A stretch of 64,000 nucleotides of DNA, taken from assembly GCA_047967505.1 (NCBI GenBank), contig CM106539.1; one strand, 5' to 3'. Below are positions 34,666 through 46,312 of the stretch, piece after piece (the stretch's first letter is position 1; each line of letters opens with the position of its first letter). The DNA comes from Dipteris shenzhenensis. Its lineage: Eukaryota; Polypodiophyta; Polypodiopsida; Gleicheniales. Both the position numbers and the translations under genes were made by a program. The notes beneath the pieces are model-generated. The model saw only the letters and a list, made by a program, of their open reading frames with translations. It did no database searches and was not told the DNA's origin.

Positions 34666-35207
34666 TACACATCCACACACAAAGTCATAACTGAACATAC
34701 AAAATATACAATAGACACACAAAGATCCCTAAAGGGAAAAGTCTGCGCCCATGTACTATAGGGAAAAGCTTGTGCTGGCCATGTACTCCACATCCGCCAC
34801 ATCCAAAAAAACTTTCTCTATGACAAAGTACTTCAAAATATCACATCCGAAAGTGCAGCCACATGTTTGAACATGCAATAGCTACATCAAAGAACTGATT
34901 GATATATCCAAATACACAGCTGCAAATAAAGTCATAACTGAACATACAAAATCTACAATAGACACACAAACATCCCTAAGGGAAAAGTCTGCGGCCATGT
35001 ACTGCAGGGAAAAACAAGCGATGGCATTCACTCCAAGTCCACCACATCTGTCGCATCCACCGTGGCTATGAACATATAATAGAGTACCAACAATCGTATC
35101 TAGACCATCATCACATAGAAAGATAATTTATGAATTATAATTATTGAGCCATAAAACGTTTATACATGTATGTTGGTAAAACCAAGCTCATTCTTTAGAG
35201 TACTTAC

Positions 35208-35452
35208 TCAAACACAAAGGGCTGTCAACAATGCTGACAAAGGTGTACGTGTAGTCCCCATCTTGCCTTCGATAGAAAATTCATGTCCGCACACATTCAT
35301 AGTATCCCATCCAGTGAACAGTGATGGTCTATGGTCCATCATCCCTATGAACCCAGCAAGCCAGGACAGCGTAATATCCCAAATGGACTAGTCCATCCAA
35401 AGGATTGTGGACGTGGAGACTCATTATAAGAAACCTTGAATCAGGAACAGTC
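35208..35452 (-). pseudogene. Exon-like segment in Helitron 3' region, copy B
   Basis: Homologue of 33991-34232 with the same acceptor and donor positions kept (splice-site strings at 35453-35458 and 35200-35207). Coding is broken by two stops where copy A has AAG/AAA-type Lys and TGC Cys; neither is a C-to-T change. So splice signals are preserved but coding is not. Confidence 0.5.
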
Positions 35453-35615
35453 CTAAAAGACAAACAATAGCATGTTTTCCCATTGAAATATAATCCAAAA
35501 AAACTTTTGTTTTAACAAAAATAAAGCAACAAACAATGTACATGGTTTGTACCCAAGGTAGCTCTCCAACTCAAGCAAATCCAACAACAATTACATGCTC
35601 TCCAGAGATCCCCAG

Positions 35616-36156
35616 CCCGCAGGATCTATAATTTTCTAAAAGTGAGTGACTATACTATTAAACATGTCAACATAAAACGTGGTTGTCAAGCAACTATGTA
35701 CCTTGCACCTGTGCTCTTGTTTTGTTGACAAATGTGAACTACCTAGACACGCATTGAAAAAAAAGAATGCACATATCAATCTACATATACTAGGAAAATC
35801 AATAGGCTTTGAAGAGAAAATAGGCTGTAGTGTATTGCAAACCCATGACTCAAATGAAAAATGAAATCCAAACATTATCAAGGACAAAGTCATGAAATAT
35901 TATGTCTCACTTCATATTTGTATAAATAGCCAACATTCTCGAAGACCTATGATAGTTGGAATATTGAAAGAACTTAAAAATAGCTATACAAAGATTACCG
36001 AAATAAAGATTTTCCACCCAAGAGAGTCTGAGGAGGGCTTGAAAGAGCAATGTGATACTCCTAGGCTCTTGCTGTTCCCAATTGCAAAACTTCCTTGTAC
36101 ACAACATTTGTGGTAGAAGTATTATCCATCTCCTCGCCCCTAGCATCAAACGCACT
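35616..36156. other. Unassigned sequence between Helitron 3' block and helicase end
   Basis: AT-rich, with no domain content on either strand. It interrupts what was probably a continuous 3' region. Confidence 0.4.
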
Positions 36157-39100
36157 CTACGAAATGAAAACCTTAACAGCGTTTGATGCTCAGATACGTG
36201 AAAATGCCACATATAGTTGGCCATGAGTGAATACTGGTGTCGCCAAGTACAGCCCCAAAACAGACAATGTTTGGCCCTGTGACTTATTGATTGTCATGCC
36301 AAATGCCAATTGGATAGGAAATTGCCATCTCCTCATGTCGAATGGAAGTTTAAGGTTGGTCGGAATGTTATCTTTGGAATAAACGTTTTATCACCAGCAT
36401 TGATACCAATAATGATTTTAGCTTCTAACACTTTCGTGTGAAACTCTTTGCATATCAACCGTGTCCCATTGCACAAACCCTGGCGAGGATTCAAATTGTG
36501 CAACAAAATTATAGGAGCATTCCTTTTCAAAACCAACTGTTGCGAGGGATATCCACCACCAAGATCAAGACTATTCAAATACTCGACTACAAACAAAAAG
36601 GAATCTCCCCCTAAGTTGTCCACTGAGTCTGCACTTAGGTACTCCCTTTCCTCATCGGGCATTGCCTTCAATGCCGTGGCATTAATTGCATCAACCTCGA
36701 TGTTTTGAGGTGCAAGAATAGCGCTCTCTCGAAAGTATGGTACATAGTCCAAAACAGTTGCAAGCCTCGATACACCCATCCAATGAGGCCTTCCATGGAC
36801 TTTGTCTCTAAAAGCATCTGTGATGGAATCACAGCAGTATCTTCTTTTGTACATCTATTTATCCCATTGCCAATGTCCAGAACCCATTGCATGAACTCTT
36901 GCTCAGCACAATTATCACCATTCCGAAGGACCCGCATATTCTGCATCAACTTCAATATTGTAGTGTGACCCCAAATCCTTGAATGGCATAAGGTAGCATT
37001 GACAATGTCCTCTCATCCTGCCTTTGGAAGAAATTGCAAGACTTGCCTAAAATCCCCCCCCCCCCCCCGACAATACCACCTTCCCACCAAAAAGGTGCTC
37101 ATTGGACATGATATCTCGCAATGTTCTATCTAGTGCCTCGAAAGCAAACCGGTGAGTCATGGGTTCCTCATCCCATATTATCAGCCTAGCCATCTTCAAA
37201 ACATCTACGAGTGACTATTAACCTTAATATTGCAACTGCTAGTACCATCTAGCTACAATGGTATCTTGAATCGTGAGTATGCCGTGCATCCATTGGCTAG
37301 TAGCAATGCAGCAATCCCAGAAGATGCACATGCCAAAGCGATGAGCCCTTCCCATGCAATCGAGAGAGCAAGCAATTGTAGAGAAAGATCTTTCTAGACC
37401 CTCCTATACCATCCAAAAAAAAGACCTCACCACCATCTCCATAGACCCTTGCCAAAATCCGATCGAATGCAGCACATTGATAGTGATTCAAGGACATTTC
37501 AATTTGCTAGGAAGTCTGTGCTTCTTTCACACAATCAAACATTCTTTCTTCTTGCAATAAGCCATTTCCAGCTTCTGACAAAGATGTTCTATCTACAACA
37601 GACATTCTATCAAACTCAACCAACCTTCACCCATGTTGTTGAAGAATGTGCTCTAAGTGCAATACAGCCTTTTTTATCGCTAGTTCACGATGACCAAATA
37701 AATTCCCCATACTTGATTCCAATATAAAAAAAAAATCATCCGAAAGCTTAGTGGAAAATTTTTCCCACAAAAGTCGAGGAGATGTTGGCTCACAGAAAAC
37801 CAATATTGTGACAAAGAGGTGTCGCAGTTGTGCACTATTTTGATAAAACACAGCCTCTTTCTTACACACAAACCATTCATCATCACTCTCCAACAATCCC
37901 CATGCTATGCATGCTGCCTTGAAAGTAGGGTACACTTGACTGTCAAAAGTACGTAGGTCATCAAAGGACTTGCATCCCATGCACACATTAAGAAGCATAT
38001 GCATGACGTAGAGCTCACCAGGGGGGAAATATTGTACATTTGACTAATGGTATTCCCCTTTTTTCTTCTAGTCCACTGCTTACTGGTTTTGTTCCAAACC
38101 AACTTGTCTGGCAAGTCACCATACAGCAAGTTGCTTGTGTCATATTGCAACTGATTGTAAGTGAACCATTCTGTGAGGGTGGTCTTTTGATTTTGTTCCC
38201 TGCCTATAACATTTTCCAAATCATCATCATCTCGAAAGATGACGTTATTGTGCATCGGAAGATGAACCTGCAATCTTTGCACATCGAGTTTTTCATCGTG
38301 CGTGGCATACTCATAAATCCACCAACATGCTTTTGATGCTGAGACATAATGTGCATCTAAGTAACTACTAATGTCATCAATGCCTTCATCAACTATGTTG
38401 TGCAAATGCCCTTGCTCTCCTACATTATTTTGCTGCATCTTGATAATGGCTCTGTCATGACCTTTGTACACATATGTATACAAATACTTAACTGCAGTGA
38501 TTGTGGAGCATATTTCAGCATTTATGTGTGCCTTGTACTTCAAGGAGAGGAAAGGATTAAATGGCACAATCCAACGATTATCAATCACACCCCCTTTCAC
38601 TTGTATCTTTCTAGGATCATCACGACGCATGTAAACTAGATAGCCATTGTTGCCAACAATAGTCGTCTGCGAGAATCCACGTGGATAATGACGAATGCAT
38701 TTTCCATCAACCATGCAAGTTGCAGATGGATTTAGTGCACCACATGGACCATGGACATTACATTGCCCAATAATATCATGCAATTCTGGGAACATTGCCT
38801 TATCTGGCAACTTTGCACACACTAATCGGTCATAGTGACCGATCTCCACGGGTTTGAAACCACCTTCTAATATCAACAATATGTGTGAGTGTGGTGGACC
38901 TCTCTTTTGAAACTCTATCACACTCACATATCCAGCCAACTTCCCAAATAAATTATGTTTTGTAATTGACTGCATCATGTCCTTATGCTTTTGGAAAAAC
39001 ACACGGGCTGTCGAATCTAGACGGTCTTGCATAGTTTGCCCCGGCAACAATGCTATAGATATTTTAGGCCATTTGGAATTACAGGTGAATGTTATGAATA

Positions 39101-40099
39101 AATTAGGTTTGCCCCTTCTCCTGACAATTGCCATAGCATCTTGGTATAGCTGGCACATATACCGAGGCCAACACCACCCTATTGCCTACAGCATTGCCAA
39201 GCACAGTACATGTCCCATCAGCTATATTCACCATGTCCATCAACCCTTGATAGACGTTAATGCATAGGGAAGCTTGGTTGTTTCATATCCACACCAACTT
39301 GGACTCTTCCATGCTACTGTAGGCATCAACCATGTATTGCTGCAGCAATCTACCCCCACGTACACAAAAGACATGCATTTGTATCATATCTCACTTGCAA
39401 ACAATATGCATAGTATTGTCTCTGGGTGACACAACTCTATCCACGTATCTCGTGCAATGGTATGTGATTAGGAACATCACTATATGGGATATATGGATGC
39501 CAACCATCTTCCCCCCGAGGGAACAAAAGAACATACATGAGAGGCATGTATGATCAATGCAAATTAGATATTCTATGTACAAACCCATTGTGGCTAAAAA
39601 TTTGAATGTCCCAATTTCCAATATCGAAGTCATCCCCTTGCCCTAGCATGATTGCAGCAACCTTGCTAGCCATGGGAGCCAAGTACTACCTTGAGGTGGA
39701 GTGGCTCTCACAAATAACCATCCTTAGGTTTGTATGTGGATTTGTTCTTAGCACTTGCCCGATAGCCATCTCTGCACTGGCATATGGATTGCACTCGTGC
39801 ATCATCCTCTGCAACAACTCCAAAATTCTTGGATCCAAACTAGGCATCCCATGTAAACTGTGTTCTAGTTCATGATTAGTGTCATACATGTACAACTGTG
39901 CAAAACGTGGCATCTCTTGCCTAGCCTCATCGGGCAACAAATTTCCAACCCGATGATACACACTACCATGGACCCAAAAGTTTTGTATACCCCCATTCCC
40001 ATGGAACATTTGATCAACATGGGCTCCCGATGAAACAAATGCCATGGCACTATTATATGCCCTAATGTTTTTCTTAAACAGTCTGAATTCTAGCATCAT
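36157..40099 (-). pseudogene. Helitron Rep-helicase (RepHel) polyprotein, decayed
   Basis: Minus frame pieces: 40099-39686 has the pre-Rep block (FVSSGAHVDQ, GSVYHRVGNLLPDEARQEMP). 39530-39160 reads, in shifting frames, LLFPRGEDGWHPYIPYSD and GGRLLQQYMVDAY. 39158-37905 is 417 open codons with Rep: MAIVRRRGKPNLFITFTCNS, the HxH metal motif in RGPPHSHILL, and the two-tyrosine motif in KYLYTYVYKG, all retained. The helicase has a degraded Walker A (DGIGGSRKIFLYN at 37440), SGIAALLLANG near 37300, WDEEPM near 37170 and DFRQVLQFLP near 37050, where a C14 homopolymer on + shifts frame. 36854-36333 carries NLNPRQGLCNGTRL, and the end (to 36157) has NKSQGQTL and YVAFSRI then TGA. Not functional here. 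Confidence 0.85.
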
Positions 40100-40214
40100 G
40101 TCCGTGTAGTAGAACTCTCAAAATCTCTAGTGGTTCTTCTAATGGCAACAATGACACCCAACCAACTTTGCAATAGTGCTTGCCCACAACTTGATGCATA
40201 TGCATTCGCGTCTC

Positions 40215-41228
40215 TTATTTCCACAGTTGAGCCTGGCAAAAGCTGCATGTATGATCCATGGATCCCAGTGCATGAAGAGAAGGAGCATTGAAGACCAGTG
40301 GATACAAAGATGGATGCTCTACATTTTCCCTTAACGGAAAAGTATGCAAGATAGAGAGGCTCCCCCCTACACCCAAAATCACAGCCCTGTTGTGAACAAC
40401 ACGCCTTGAGGCTCTTAAATGAGTAGCATCTCTGGTTGCATCCATTTGAGTAGTTGTATGTAGTACTGGAGCAAGTTCATGCTCATTACGTACTATTGGT
40501 GAAGTATGGAGGTCCATTGTATTTTCAGCAATGCACGCTACATTACTGTGCCCATGCATAGGCCAACTTCTACATCCATAGATTCCACTACCACCCTCAC
40601 ACTTCTAGCAACTTGTATTATTGACCTTGTTCTTTGTATAGCATAAACACAATGGGCCGCCCACGTTGAATCCTTTTGAGTAGTTGTACCTATTACTGGA
40701 ACATGTTCATGCTCATTATCTACAGTTGGTAAAGTATTGATGTCCATTGTATTTTCAACAATGCACGCTACATTACTATGCCCATGCATTTGATTCTGTT
40801 GTCTACGAAGGCCGTCTTCTACATCCATAGATTCCAGAGCCACCCTCATGCACTTCATGTGTTTTTGACCTTGTTCTTTGTATAGCATAACTATGATGGG
40901 CCGCCCACGTTGAATCCATTTGAGTAGGTGTACCTATCATTGAAGCATGTTGATGCACTCTACCTATTGTTACTGAAGTATTGAGGTCCATTGTATTTTC
41001 AGCCACAATGCATGCTACATTATTGCACCCATGTATCTGATTATGTTGACTGCAAAGTCCTACTTCTACACCCATAGATTCCATAGCCACCCTCATGCTT
41101 CTAGCACCTTGTGTTGTAGACCTTGTTCTTTGTATAGCATAAGCACGACGGGCCGCCCGCGTTGAATCCAACAATCTTCTCCTATGAGAACGTATTGAAT
41201 GTAGCCTCTATTCTATTTGTCTTGCCAT
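40215..41228 (-). pseudogene. Helitron N-terminal repeat region
   Basis: Starts ATG 41228 (MARQIE then TAG). It encodes three to four copies of an ~80-residue repeat with YAIQRTRS, MGVEVGLCSQHNQIHG and NVACIVAENTMDLNT segments. On DNA the period is about 235-247 bp, with copies starting near 41174, 40930, 40690 and partially 40500. Frameshifts separate the copies. Expansion of this kind at the N-terminus is not standard for Helitron proteins. Confidence 0.55.
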
Positions 41229-41239
41229 CTTCTATATCC

Positions 41240-41940
41240 ACTCAACCAACTACATAAATATCTATTCCTCAAAGGGAAAAATAGCTTAATCAAATAACTT
41301 ATGCATCATCCCTAACCATGACAAAATTGATGGATCTCAACAATGTGCCCTAAGGAAGAAAATAAATTAGAAAAGCAAGAAGCAAGGTTAATTATCAAAG
41401 CCATCCTTTTCCCATCTATCTACAATTGAGAGTGGACCATCTATGTATTGAACTCAGAGTGTCCCATGACCAAGTTTCAGTGTGTCACTATCTTTGGTAA
41501 GAGTAATGCTCATATTTTTTCAACATATGAGCAAAATACAATACCATATGTGCAACCATCATTTGAAACATAAAAACCAAAGCTAACATATCTAAAAACT
41601 CAAAGTTGACCATCTCAAGAAACGATGTGTATATGAATGAATATTTTAATATAAAAAAGTATAAGCATTGCATTAGTATTTATGCAAATACATGATGCAA
41701 AAAATTACAAATATTTGAGTATATCTTAAATAAAATGAAAATGGGAAGGAACAATAGGCAATTCAAATATTGAATTAAATTAGCTTCCATTGCCATATAT
41801 ACATCAAATGAAAGTAAATATAATCATTTGCAAAAAACTTGTCTTACCAAATAACATAAGGGCAACCCAAGTATAGGAATCCCATAGAAGCATTTGGGGT
41901 TCTAGTACAAAAAGTGACATAAAAGTCCCAGGAGTCTCTT
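41240..41940. other. AT-rich intergenic stretch
   Basis: I see no gene, repeat family or element end. ORFs of about 60 codons here are chance. Confidence 0.5.
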
Positions 41941-41959
41941 AATTGTCATGGGTTGCGAC

Positions 41960-43026
41960 CTACTCTAGTTTATGGCTCATCCTCTTCATCAAAGCAGTTA
42001 GCCTATTTAAACCAACTTTGAACATTGACACCTCAGTGGACAGTAGCTGAACTTGTTCTTTCAGCTTATCAACTTGTAGTCTACACCCATTCTCACATAC
42101 AACTGTCCCTTCTCCACCTCTCCCCAAAATCAGCTGCATCATTTATTAGAGTCTTTAATGCTATTCTCAATTTGAGAAATCCTTGCAATGAGAGTTCCAA
42201 GGAATTCTCCCATGCCCTACACTATTACTGCACCACCATTTGAATGGATTTCTCCCCATAAAGAGGCCAAATATCATGTGTTCATGGCACATGCATCCTT
42301 ATTATTCTCGCACATGGCTTGAATGGACTTTAAAAGATTGTAATGACTTCAATGCTCAGTTGCATGGGTTGAAGCTCTCCCCCTTCTAAGTCGTTTCATT
42401 ATATTAGCAGTGCGACATTCGCAGCTAGACTTAAAACGCTTTGAAGGCAACTTGGGACTGTGATTTGCTCCATGGGTTGAAGTCTCTGCCCTTGCAAAAA
42501 CTTGATTTATCACATGAAGGCCATGTGGCTCACGAAAATATGACAACACAATGTTAGAAATTGCAGAGCCCTCCACCCTTGTAGCTCACTTCATTGCCCA
42601 AGGCTTTGTCGCCCATGGAAACCTAACTCCCCAAGGTTTGGAACAATAGTAGAATCCATTTCTGGAGCTGCATCCAAAACAAAATACAAAAACCTTTTCA
42701 AGTACGTATTGGCTCAATTGTATAATTGGATCACACAGATTCCATAGAACAAACAAAAGCGAGCATACCAACGTATTTAGGAGGTAGATACCCAAAGATT
42801 GTAGCCCATCTCCTCTTAGCAAAGAATTTGGAATCAAGTTGGATGGATTGAGATATTTGTGAATGAGCTCTTGCCAAGCACTCGTGCAAATATTTTCCGA
42901 TTCAAAGGCGGTAAGTTGCTTAGAGTGACCAAGGATATGGTGGTACGAAGTAGAAATCATAGGACATGTTAAAAGGAAAAATCCACATGGAAGGCACATC
43001 GCTCTAGCATCTATTTTAAAAATCAA
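41960..43026 (-). pseudogene. Decayed ORF of unknown function upstream of the Helitron
   Basis: From 43026 a single frame continues to about 42170 through three TGA and one TAG codons. It includes SAWQELIHKYLNPSNLIPNS, ANHSPKLPSKRFKSSCECRT, a basic KRLRRGR patch, SHYNLLKSIQAMCENNKDA and GMGEFLGTLIARISQIENSI, then a frameshift and a coiled-coil end (VDKLKEQVQLLSTEVSMFKV) to a stop near 41960. The architecture (basic region, helical region, terminal coiled coil) would fit a DNA-binding transposon accessory protein, but I do not recognise the family. Confidence 0.4.
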
Positions 43027-43094
43027 ATCCCCCTATCCTCCCCTTGCCATGCATTGGCCTCCTCTACACAACCCTAAATCTGAGACCTTACTCC

Positions 43095-43224
43095 TATGAT
43101 CATCAACAAGCAATCTTACTATCTGCTCATCAAGGTGCTCCTAGGAAAGATACAATTAACTTTAGAGCTTTTGTATCCAACCACATCATGGACTTATTTC
43201 ACTTCTGTCCACCATTATATTTTG

Positions 43225-43262
<38 letters not shown>

Positions 43263-43548
43263 CCCCATCTATCATCCAATCGCCTCACCTCTCGAGCTTA
43301 GTTCTCATGGCTATAGTGCACATGACATGAAACACACTTAATCCTTTACTCTCCTTAAGACGCAAGGCTAACTTCTCAAAGAGGTTAGATTAGATCACTT
43401 AGGGTAGAGGATGCTGGCTTATCTCTAGACATACTACCAGCTCGATGCTCCTAAGATAAATACAAATACCTTTAATGATTACTGGTCCAAACACACATCA
43501 TGGCCTTGTCTTATTTCACTTTTGGCCTACCATTATATCTTTTTGTCC

Positions 43549-43599
<51 letters not shown>

Positions 43600-44075
43600 G
43601 CCCCACCTATCATCCAATCGCCTCACGTCTCGAGCTATAGTCCACATGAGATGAAACATACTTGATGCTTTACTCTCATTGAGAAGTAAGGCTAGCTTCT
43701 CAAAACGAAGGTTAGATTAGATCACTTAGGGTAGAGGGTGCTAGCTTATCTCTAGACATATTGCCAGCTCATCAACATGCTCTTAGGCAAGATACAATTA
43801 CATTTAATGATTACTGGTCCAAGCACATCATGGCCTTGTCTCTAATTACTAATACACTAACTTATTTCACTTCTGGCTTGCCAGCTCATCAAGATGCTCT
43901 TAGGAAAGATACAATTACATTTAGATCCTTGTGAATCAAGCTAAGCCAACCTATTAAAGCACAATTCTTAGATGCCTTCTAAAGTCCACGGGTGGTAGGT
44001 TCATCATCATCCAATTGGCTTAGAGTACCTAAGGATGTGACAGAAGCTGGTAGACATCATGGGGTGCACAACAAG
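43095..44075 (-). repeat. Inverted copy of the 10255-11300 repeat
   Basis: Read on the minus strand this is colinear with 10255-11300: the 44075 end matches 10258 (ACATCATGGGGTG / CACCCCATGATGT) and the 43117 end matches about 11281. It contains (TG)n at 43230-43260, C14 plus (CT)n at 43545-43592, and the CTCATCAAGATGCTCTTAGG block. The two copies lie about 33 kb apart in opposite orientation. Confidence 0.85.
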
Positions 44076-44199
44076 ACAAAGCACCCATAGATGCACGCAC
44101 AGACGCGTTTACTAAGACCTAGAGATGGAGGTCAACTGAGAAGGCCACTCAAGATGTGCCTCAGATGTGCTTGCACAGTAACGGGCACTACTCCTCTAG

Positions 44200-46312
44200 A
44201 TCATTAAGGAAGCGGACCCTTGCCCCCACATATGGGGAATACAGAATTATGTGATCTCAAACACACTCACCGCTTGGAGAGGCGTGGCTCCAATAGCTCA
44301 ACAGCTTTGCCATCCACTCCCGCTATGCATATGAGGGCCACAACTATGCCCTCTAAGCACTCAAAGAGCCGGAGGTTCAAGCAATCGTATCACCTGGACA
44401 TGAGGCTACTAGGAGAATTCCTACAACCCTACAACTCCAACACAAACATTTGCATCTTGCGCGATGCGATATGCAATCCCCACTTCTACCACCTCGATGT
44501 GGATGTAGTGCGAGCTACCTTCGGCCTTCCAGGCATCGCCAAGAAACACTCTCGAAAGAAGAAGATGCCCGAGGCCCTCAACAAAATCTAAAGACACAAT
44601 CATAAAAAGAGCAAGGAACGCACCCATTTTTTGTAGATAATCAAGAGCTCTAGAGTTGGAGAAGTCAGCATGCACTCTCGAGTGGTTGACCCAAGTCACA
44701 TACGAATCACCACCAATCTATCATGGCCAACATCTTGGCAAGACTAGCGGCCCACCAAGTCACCAACTGGGCGGATTATTTTTATAATCAGATGTGGGAT
44801 AACCTCAAGATACACGGCAAGGTCCTTGGCAACCCCATGTTGCACATGCCAGTTCTTTATCATATGCTATAGCAGCAACTGCAGGTTGGCTGACAAAGCT
44901 ACCACAGAACCAGTACCAGCTGATAAAGAGGAGATAGTGGTAGCCCCAAAGAGATTAAGCATAGATCCTAGCACCACTCGGGCTAGCCTCCCCGCTCAGC
45001 CACCATCGGTCCACAGTTAGCTACTCACCCAATACGAGGATCAATAGGTGCAAGTATTCTTATGCAAACATCACTACATGGACCACTCTGATCCCTGCTC
45101 CAAGGGCAAGGCCATTCCCCAGGACCCCATCTATGTTGGCGATCTCCTTAGGGATGACGGTCCACATTAGCCTCCACCTAGGACCTCAAGATGTTCAGGC
45201 CACCCCCTGTGTGCCCCAAGTCTTAGATTTAGCCACCACTACCCACCCTTAGGAGACCACCTCCTTTGTCACCGACTCATCCCCATGAGTAAGCCTTACA
45301 AAAGACCTACATTTTTATAGTGCGCCTCAATATCAAGCAATGAATGGGTACATCAACATGTCCCCTTGAATAACTCTCCCATGCCAATCCAAAGGAATTG
45401 CAACAATTTGATGCGATGGCCCAACTCCCAAAAATGGCATGCACCATTCTACAGAGACAACAAGAATAGGCCCCTCAGCTCTCCTCTACTCTCCTCCTAC
45501 TGCAACTGTCCGTGTGCGACTGCCACACATTGATGGTCGCTTCCCAAGCTATAGGGCAAACTCCCCTTGACCAAGCGATAGAGTATCGCAAATAACGCCG
45601 AGGAGGTGGAGCTCTCTGTTACAAAGCTCAAAGATGAGCTCACTGCTGCTAGTGAACCCCATGTCCAAATCCTCATGGACTAGGTAGACAAGGCAGAATC
45701 CTGCCTCTGCACTGCACATGAACAACATGCATAAGCTGAGAAGCAGTGAGCGAGACTCCAAGAGGGATGTGACCAGCAAATTCAAACTCTCCAAAATCAG
45801 ACTCTCTAGGATCTCTTGTCCCAGGAATGAGCACTAACCATTTCTATGTAGGAAGACAATGAGCACCTGTGCACCTCTGGCTGCCTAGAGGAATCATCGC
45901 TAGAAGATTGTAAGCAACAGGAGTTTCAGATGTATTGAGAGTCTCAGCACAACTAGCAACCTATACCCTCGCCCCACGCATTGTCCCCCAAACCGTACAG
46001 ATGCTCTTTGATGCACTCCATGCACAAAACCTTATCTTTTACCTAAACCTCACCGCTCAGTGGTCCACTTCAACCACCTCAGCTTCTTACTCCTCCATGA
46101 TCTCTCAGTTGCTAATTAACGACAAGCTCCATAATCTATAACCAAATTGTCTTCAACTCCGACCTCAGCCCCACTTAGTTCCAGGGCCTCCACTTGTACC
46201 TTACCCGGATCAACCCCCACCAATTAGACTGCTACGCAGTCCTTCAAATAGTCCTCTTTTCCCATCTCTAATGCAATTGATCTAAGGCCAGCTCAGCAAC
46301 AGTGAGGGGGGC
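44200..46312 (+). pseudogene. Second Gypsy extra ORF (env-like type), heavily decayed
   Basis: 44220-44591 is open (123 codons): LLGEFLQPYNSNTNICILRD ... FYHLDVDVVRATFGLPG. This resembles in layout the LHSYYSSN ... VIQRAFSLP block of the ORF at 18766-22659. After frameshifts, 45570-45930 reads as a coiled coil (VELSVTKLKDELTAASEPHV, then SCLCTAHEQHA, DLLSQE) broken by about eight stops, most derivable from CAG, CGA or CAA. The region ends at a purine-rich GTGAGGGGGGCA just before TGTTAATAGTC (46313), which looks like a polypurine tract and LTR start. It is probably the 3' end of a related Gypsy element. Confidence 0.45.

Larger units (their letters stand above)
33617..41228 (-). mobile_element. 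Canonical Helitron with duplicated 3' region, decayed
   Basis: Reading minus: N-terminal repeats (41228-40215), Rep (40099-38500), helicase (37500-36157), then a 3' region present in two full and one partial copy. Blocks 33617-34390 and 34829-35615 are homologous (both start TACTTCA and share CCAAATACACAGCTGCAAAT); a third partial copy is 34655-34800. The outermost copy also includes a second helicase C-terminus (34395-34665). I could not find a convincing CTRR end with hairpin, so the exact boundary is open. Confidence 0.75.

Noticed and set aside
43545-43592. C14 plus (CT)n as a G-quadruplex regulatory site
   Set aside because: It is one variant of a microsatellite that is length-variable in every copy of the repeat.
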